Source: a bacterium
Lineage (GTDB): Bacteria > Cyanobacteriota > Vampirovibrionia > Gastranaerophilales > Gastranaerophilaceae
DNA length: 14,668 bases
NCBI GenBank assembly: GCA_004558955.1
Contig: SFZC01000045.1
Span: forward strand, 1-14,668
Direction: 5' to 3'
Part shown: positions 12,697 to 14,668 of the stretch, one piece after another
How positions within the stretch are numbered: the first letter of the stretch is position 1
Layout: every line of letters begins with the position of its first letter
Program-made: the position numbers and the translations under genes
Notes under the pieces: model-generated
The model's input: only the letters and a program-made list of their open reading frames with translations
Told to the model about the DNA's origin: nothing
Databases searched by the model: none

Positions 12697-14166
12697 TTAG
12701 ATTTTGTCAATTACGTCTTTAATTGCAGGACTTTCTTTAACAAAACCCGAAAGTTGTTTCAAGGCAGGTCTATACGCATTGATTGTAGCAGAACCGCCCA
12801 AGCAACCGCCCGTACAAGCCATAACTTCGATTAAGTTGCCAAGTTCGCAAGTTCCGTTTTTAGCAAACTTTTTCAAATCTCTGATTGACTGTTTTGTCAA
12901 ACCGTCAACAATATAAGGTTTTGCTTTATGCTCATCATCTAACAACGCATTAACCGCACCTGCAACTCCGCCCGTTACCGCAAAGTTTCTTGCTTCTGCA
13001 GCCGCTTCTTTTCTAAAGTTTGAACCTTCCAAAACATCGACCTTAACATCAAGAGCGGTAAACCAAGCACCTAACTCTTCATAGTTCAAAATGTAATCAA
13101 TGTTTGGATTTTGAGCGGCTTCACGGCGTTTTGCAACACACGGACTGAAAAAGACCGTCAAAACTTCAGGATTTTCTTTTTTAACCAATTCTGCCGTATA
13201 GTAAGCAGGAGTTTTTGTTTCTGAACGGAACGGCTTGATTTCAGGAAGATGTTTTTCAACAAGTTCATTATATCCTGCACAACAAGAAGTTGTCATGAAC
13301 GTATCGCCTTTTTCCATTCTTTCTATAAATTCCGCAGCTTCGTTTTTTGTTGTAATTTCAGCACCTTCCGCTACTTCGATTACATCAGAAAAACCTAATG
13401 ACAAAATTGCTTCTCTTAATTGTTGCGGAGTGCAAGGTAATTGACCAAAGATTGCAGGAGCAACCATTGCTACAATTTTCTTGCCTTGTTTCATATTTTT
13501 CAAAATGTCGATTACTTGACTTTTTTCGTGAACTGCACCGAACGGACAAGCCGCAACGCATTTTCCGCAAGAAATACATTTTTCAAAATCAATGTGAGCA
13601 TGCCCTTCTTCATCTTTTGCAATCGCACCCACAGGACAAGCGTTTTCACAAGGAACAATAATTCTTGAAATCGCTTGGTACGGGCAAACTTGAGCACACA
13701 TACCGCAATTTTTACATTTCGATTGGTCAATTACAGATTTTCCGTTTTCAACGTGAATTGCACCGAAACGACAAGTTTGCTGGCATGGTCTTGCCACACA
13801 TCCTTGACACAAGTCAGTAACATAAATTCTTGAAGGTACGCAACCTTTACAAGCGGTTTGTAAAACTGTTAGCGGATGCTCTTCAGGTTGAGTTCTTTCT
13901 TCCGCTTGTTTTGCATAAGTCGATAACAATGTTGCATCATCCGCATCTTCAATAGACAAACCCAAACCTGCAATCGCCCTATCTCTAAGGATTGCACGTT
14001 CCTTGTGAATACAACATCTGTAGGGAACTTCACTGCCTTTTGGTCGCATATCGTAAGGAATTAATCTTGTTTCTTCCTCAAAATTGTCACCTAAATAAGC
14101 TTTTATTAATCTAACCAAAATCTCTTTTTTAAGTTGAGAAGTTTGGCGAAGACTATCTACTGCCAT
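12697..14166 (-). CDS. Monomeric [FeFe] hydrogenase, group B-like
   Basis: This 489-residue cytosolic iron-sulfur enzyme reduces protons or oxidises H2 with ferredoxin-type electron carriers in fermentation. The N-terminal part has Cys-rich segments at 106-132 (CKGC, CQGC, RPCQQTC) and two ferredoxin cores, CKNCGMCAQVCP (151-162) and CISCGKCVAACP (197-208), separated by CENACP. The H-cluster domain shows L1 TSCCAGY (293-299), L2 SPCVAK (341-346) and L3 EVMACTGGCLGGS (447-459). The four H-cluster ligands are Cys296, Cys343, Cys451 and Cys455, and Cys295 is the proton-relay position. L1 and L2 differ from the classic group A forms (TSCCPxW, MPCxxK). There is no 2Fe-2S domain or partner subunit. 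The ATG at 14166 has GAGG nine bases upstream; a TTG at 14202 is rejected. HydEFG maturases are not in the window. Confidence 0.93.
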   Translation of the reverse strand: MAVDSLRQTSQLKKEILVRLIKAYLGDNFEEETRLIPYDMRPKGSEVPYRCCIHKERAILRDRAIAGLGLSIEDADDATLLSTYAKQAEERTQPEEHPLTVLQTACKGCVPSRIYVTDLCQGCVARPCQQTCRFGAIHVENGKSVIDQSKCKNCGMCAQVCPYQAISRIIVPCENACPVGAIAKDEEGHAHIDFEKCISCGKCVAACPFGAVHEKSQVIDILKNMKQGKKIVAMVAPAIFGQLPCTPQQLREAILSLGFSDVIEVAEGAEITTKNEAAEFIERMEKGDTFMTTSCCAGYNELVEKHLPEIKPFRSETKTPAYYTAELVKKENPEVLTVFFSPCVAKRREAAQNPNIDYILNYEELGAWFTALDVKVDVLEGSNFRKEAAAEARNFAVTGGVAGAVNALLDDEHKAKPYIVDGLTKQSIRDLKKFAKNGTCELGNLIEVMACTGGCLGGSATINAYRPALKQLSGFVKESPAIKDVIDKI

Positions 14167-14205
14167 AAATTTTAACCTCATTTCATACTGTACACTACAC
14201 AATTA

Positions 14206-14234
14206 ATTATGCCATAAAAATAAACTTAGACCAA
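14206..14234 (-). promoter_or_regulatory. Promoter of the hydrogenase gene
   Basis: On the minus strand, TTGGTC (14234-14229), 17 bp and CATAAT (14211-14206) with a TGG extension form a plausible extended -10 promoter. It predicts a start near 14199 and a 5' leader of about 33 nt carrying the GAGG ribosome-binding site. Confidence 0.5.
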
Positions 14235-14298
14235 GAGATTTATTTAATTAATGTTTATCAAAATTGATACATGGTGTAAAGATTTGAATAAAAACATT

Positions 14299-14326
14299 TT
14301 GCAACAGGGTTCTTTCATGCTATAAT
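14299..14326 (+). promoter_or_regulatory. Promoter of gyrB
   Basis: TTGCAA (14299-14304), a 16-bp spacer and a perfect TATAAT (14321-14326) with a TGC extension predict a start near 14333. The leader would be about 27 nt and contain AGGGAG before the ATG. Confidence 0.7.
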
Positions 14327-14359
14327 AATACTAAATTTGGATAGATTAGGGAGAAGAGT

Positions 14360-14668
14360 ATGTCAGAAAATTCACAAGAAGTTATAAATGATAAAGGTCT
14401 TGAAGCACTTAACGAAGTGGCTAACAAACCGCAAGAACAACCTATTGAAGAAATTGAAACTCATACATCGGCTGACTATAGTGCCGATAATATCAGAGTT
14501 TTGGAAGGTCTTGAAGCCGTAAGAATAAGGCCTGGTATGTACATCGGCTCAACTTCTCAAAGAGGCTTGCACCACTGTATTTACGAAATTGTCGATAACT
14601 CCATTGACGAATCTTTGGCAGGTTTTTGTACTGACATACACGTTACAATCCACAAAGAAACAGCGTTA
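14360..14668 (+). CDS. gyrB: DNA gyrase subunit B (5' part)
   Basis: The first 103 codons are present and the frame is open at the window end. After an acidic, probably disordered extension of about 40 residues comes YSADNIRVLEGLEAVRIRPG, then MYIGSTSQRGLHHCIYEIVDN and SIDESLAG. This is the N-terminal ATP-binding (GHKL) fold of GyrB. The Bergerat motif EIVDNSIDE includes the catalytic Glu and the Asn that binds magnesium. Gyrase introduces negative supercoils using ATP. ParE (topoisomerase IV) has the same N-terminal motifs and cannot be strictly excluded from this fragment, but the form fits GyrB better. The start has AGGGAG nearby and a strong promoter upstream. It is divergent from the hydrogenase gene. 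Confidence 0.88.
   Translation, partial: MSENSQEVINDKGLEALNEVANKPQEQPIEEIETHTSADYSADNIRVLEGLEAVRIRPGMYIGSTSQRGLHHCIYEIVDNSIDESLAGFCTDIHVTIHKETAL

Noticed and set aside
13385..13730. Overlapping short open frames on both strands inside the hydrogenase gene
   Set aside because: All lie within the iron-sulfur coding region in other frames and have no ribosome-binding sites or recognisable domains.
14167..14202. Longer hydrogenase from TTG at 14202 or ATG at 14181
   Set aside because: The ATG at 14166 has GAGG at a good distance, and the extra residues would translate the leader that contains that site.

Overview
The window is low-GC bacterial DNA with dense, tightly packed genes, and all the recognisable genes are chromosomal. 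It shows an outer-membrane lineage (KDO synthesis by KdsA, an RseP-type intramembrane protease, a SPOR-domain protein) with an anaerobic, fermentative character (a monomeric [FeFe] hydrogenase resembling group B). Together with a trehalose-synthase-like GH13 enzyme and several lineage-restricted Asn/Lys-rich membrane proteins carrying short V-[ST]-F-[GT] motifs, this suggests a gut Melainabacteria/Vampirovibrionia genome (order Gastranaerophilales), the non-photosynthetic relatives of cyanobacteria. That assignment is inference from gene content and style; no rRNA gene is present.

Layout. (1) 2-832, plus: the 3' end of a trehalose-synthase-like GH13 gene, closed by a bidirectional hairpin terminator shared with the convergent next gene. 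(2) 6255-914, minus: a compact cluster kdsA - MBL-fold hydrolase - pheS - rseP, followed by an ArsB/NhaD-type anion transporter with its own extended -10 promoter. The kdsA promoter places the transcript start at or next to the ATG. (3) 6314-6742, plus: a small one-TM protein of unknown function, divergent from kdsA, whose promoter also predicts a leaderless mRNA. Its stop codon overlaps the stop of the next convergent operon. (4) 9678-6739, minus: a four-gene operon of overlapping or abutting genes: HEAT-repeat protein, queC, DUF366 protein, SPOR protein. (5) 9845-11553, plus: two translationally coupled membrane proteins that look like diverged tandem paralogues, ending in a strong terminator. 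(6) 11554-12065: about 510 bp without a gene, holding two 63-bp direct repeats (60/63 identical) rich in GTCATT/AATGAC hairpins. (7) 12066-12617, plus: a one-TM protein with a basic M-P-K-F-[SK] pentad repeat, ending at a bidirectional terminator. (8) 14166-12697, minus: the [FeFe] hydrogenase. (9) 14360 to the window end, plus: the 5' end of gyrB, divergent from the hydrogenase.

The genes mostly serve envelope and housekeeping functions (LPS core sugar, regulated membrane proteolysis, Phe-tRNA charging, queuosine precursor, DNA gyrase) plus fermentative hydrogen metabolism. No phage, transposase, CRISPR array, toxin-antitoxin pair or recognisable defence system is present. The least explained material is the membrane-protein set between 9845 and 12617: the tandem paralogue pair with its V-[ST]-F-[GT] motif, and the MPKF-repeat protein. 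These are the best candidates for something undescribed.
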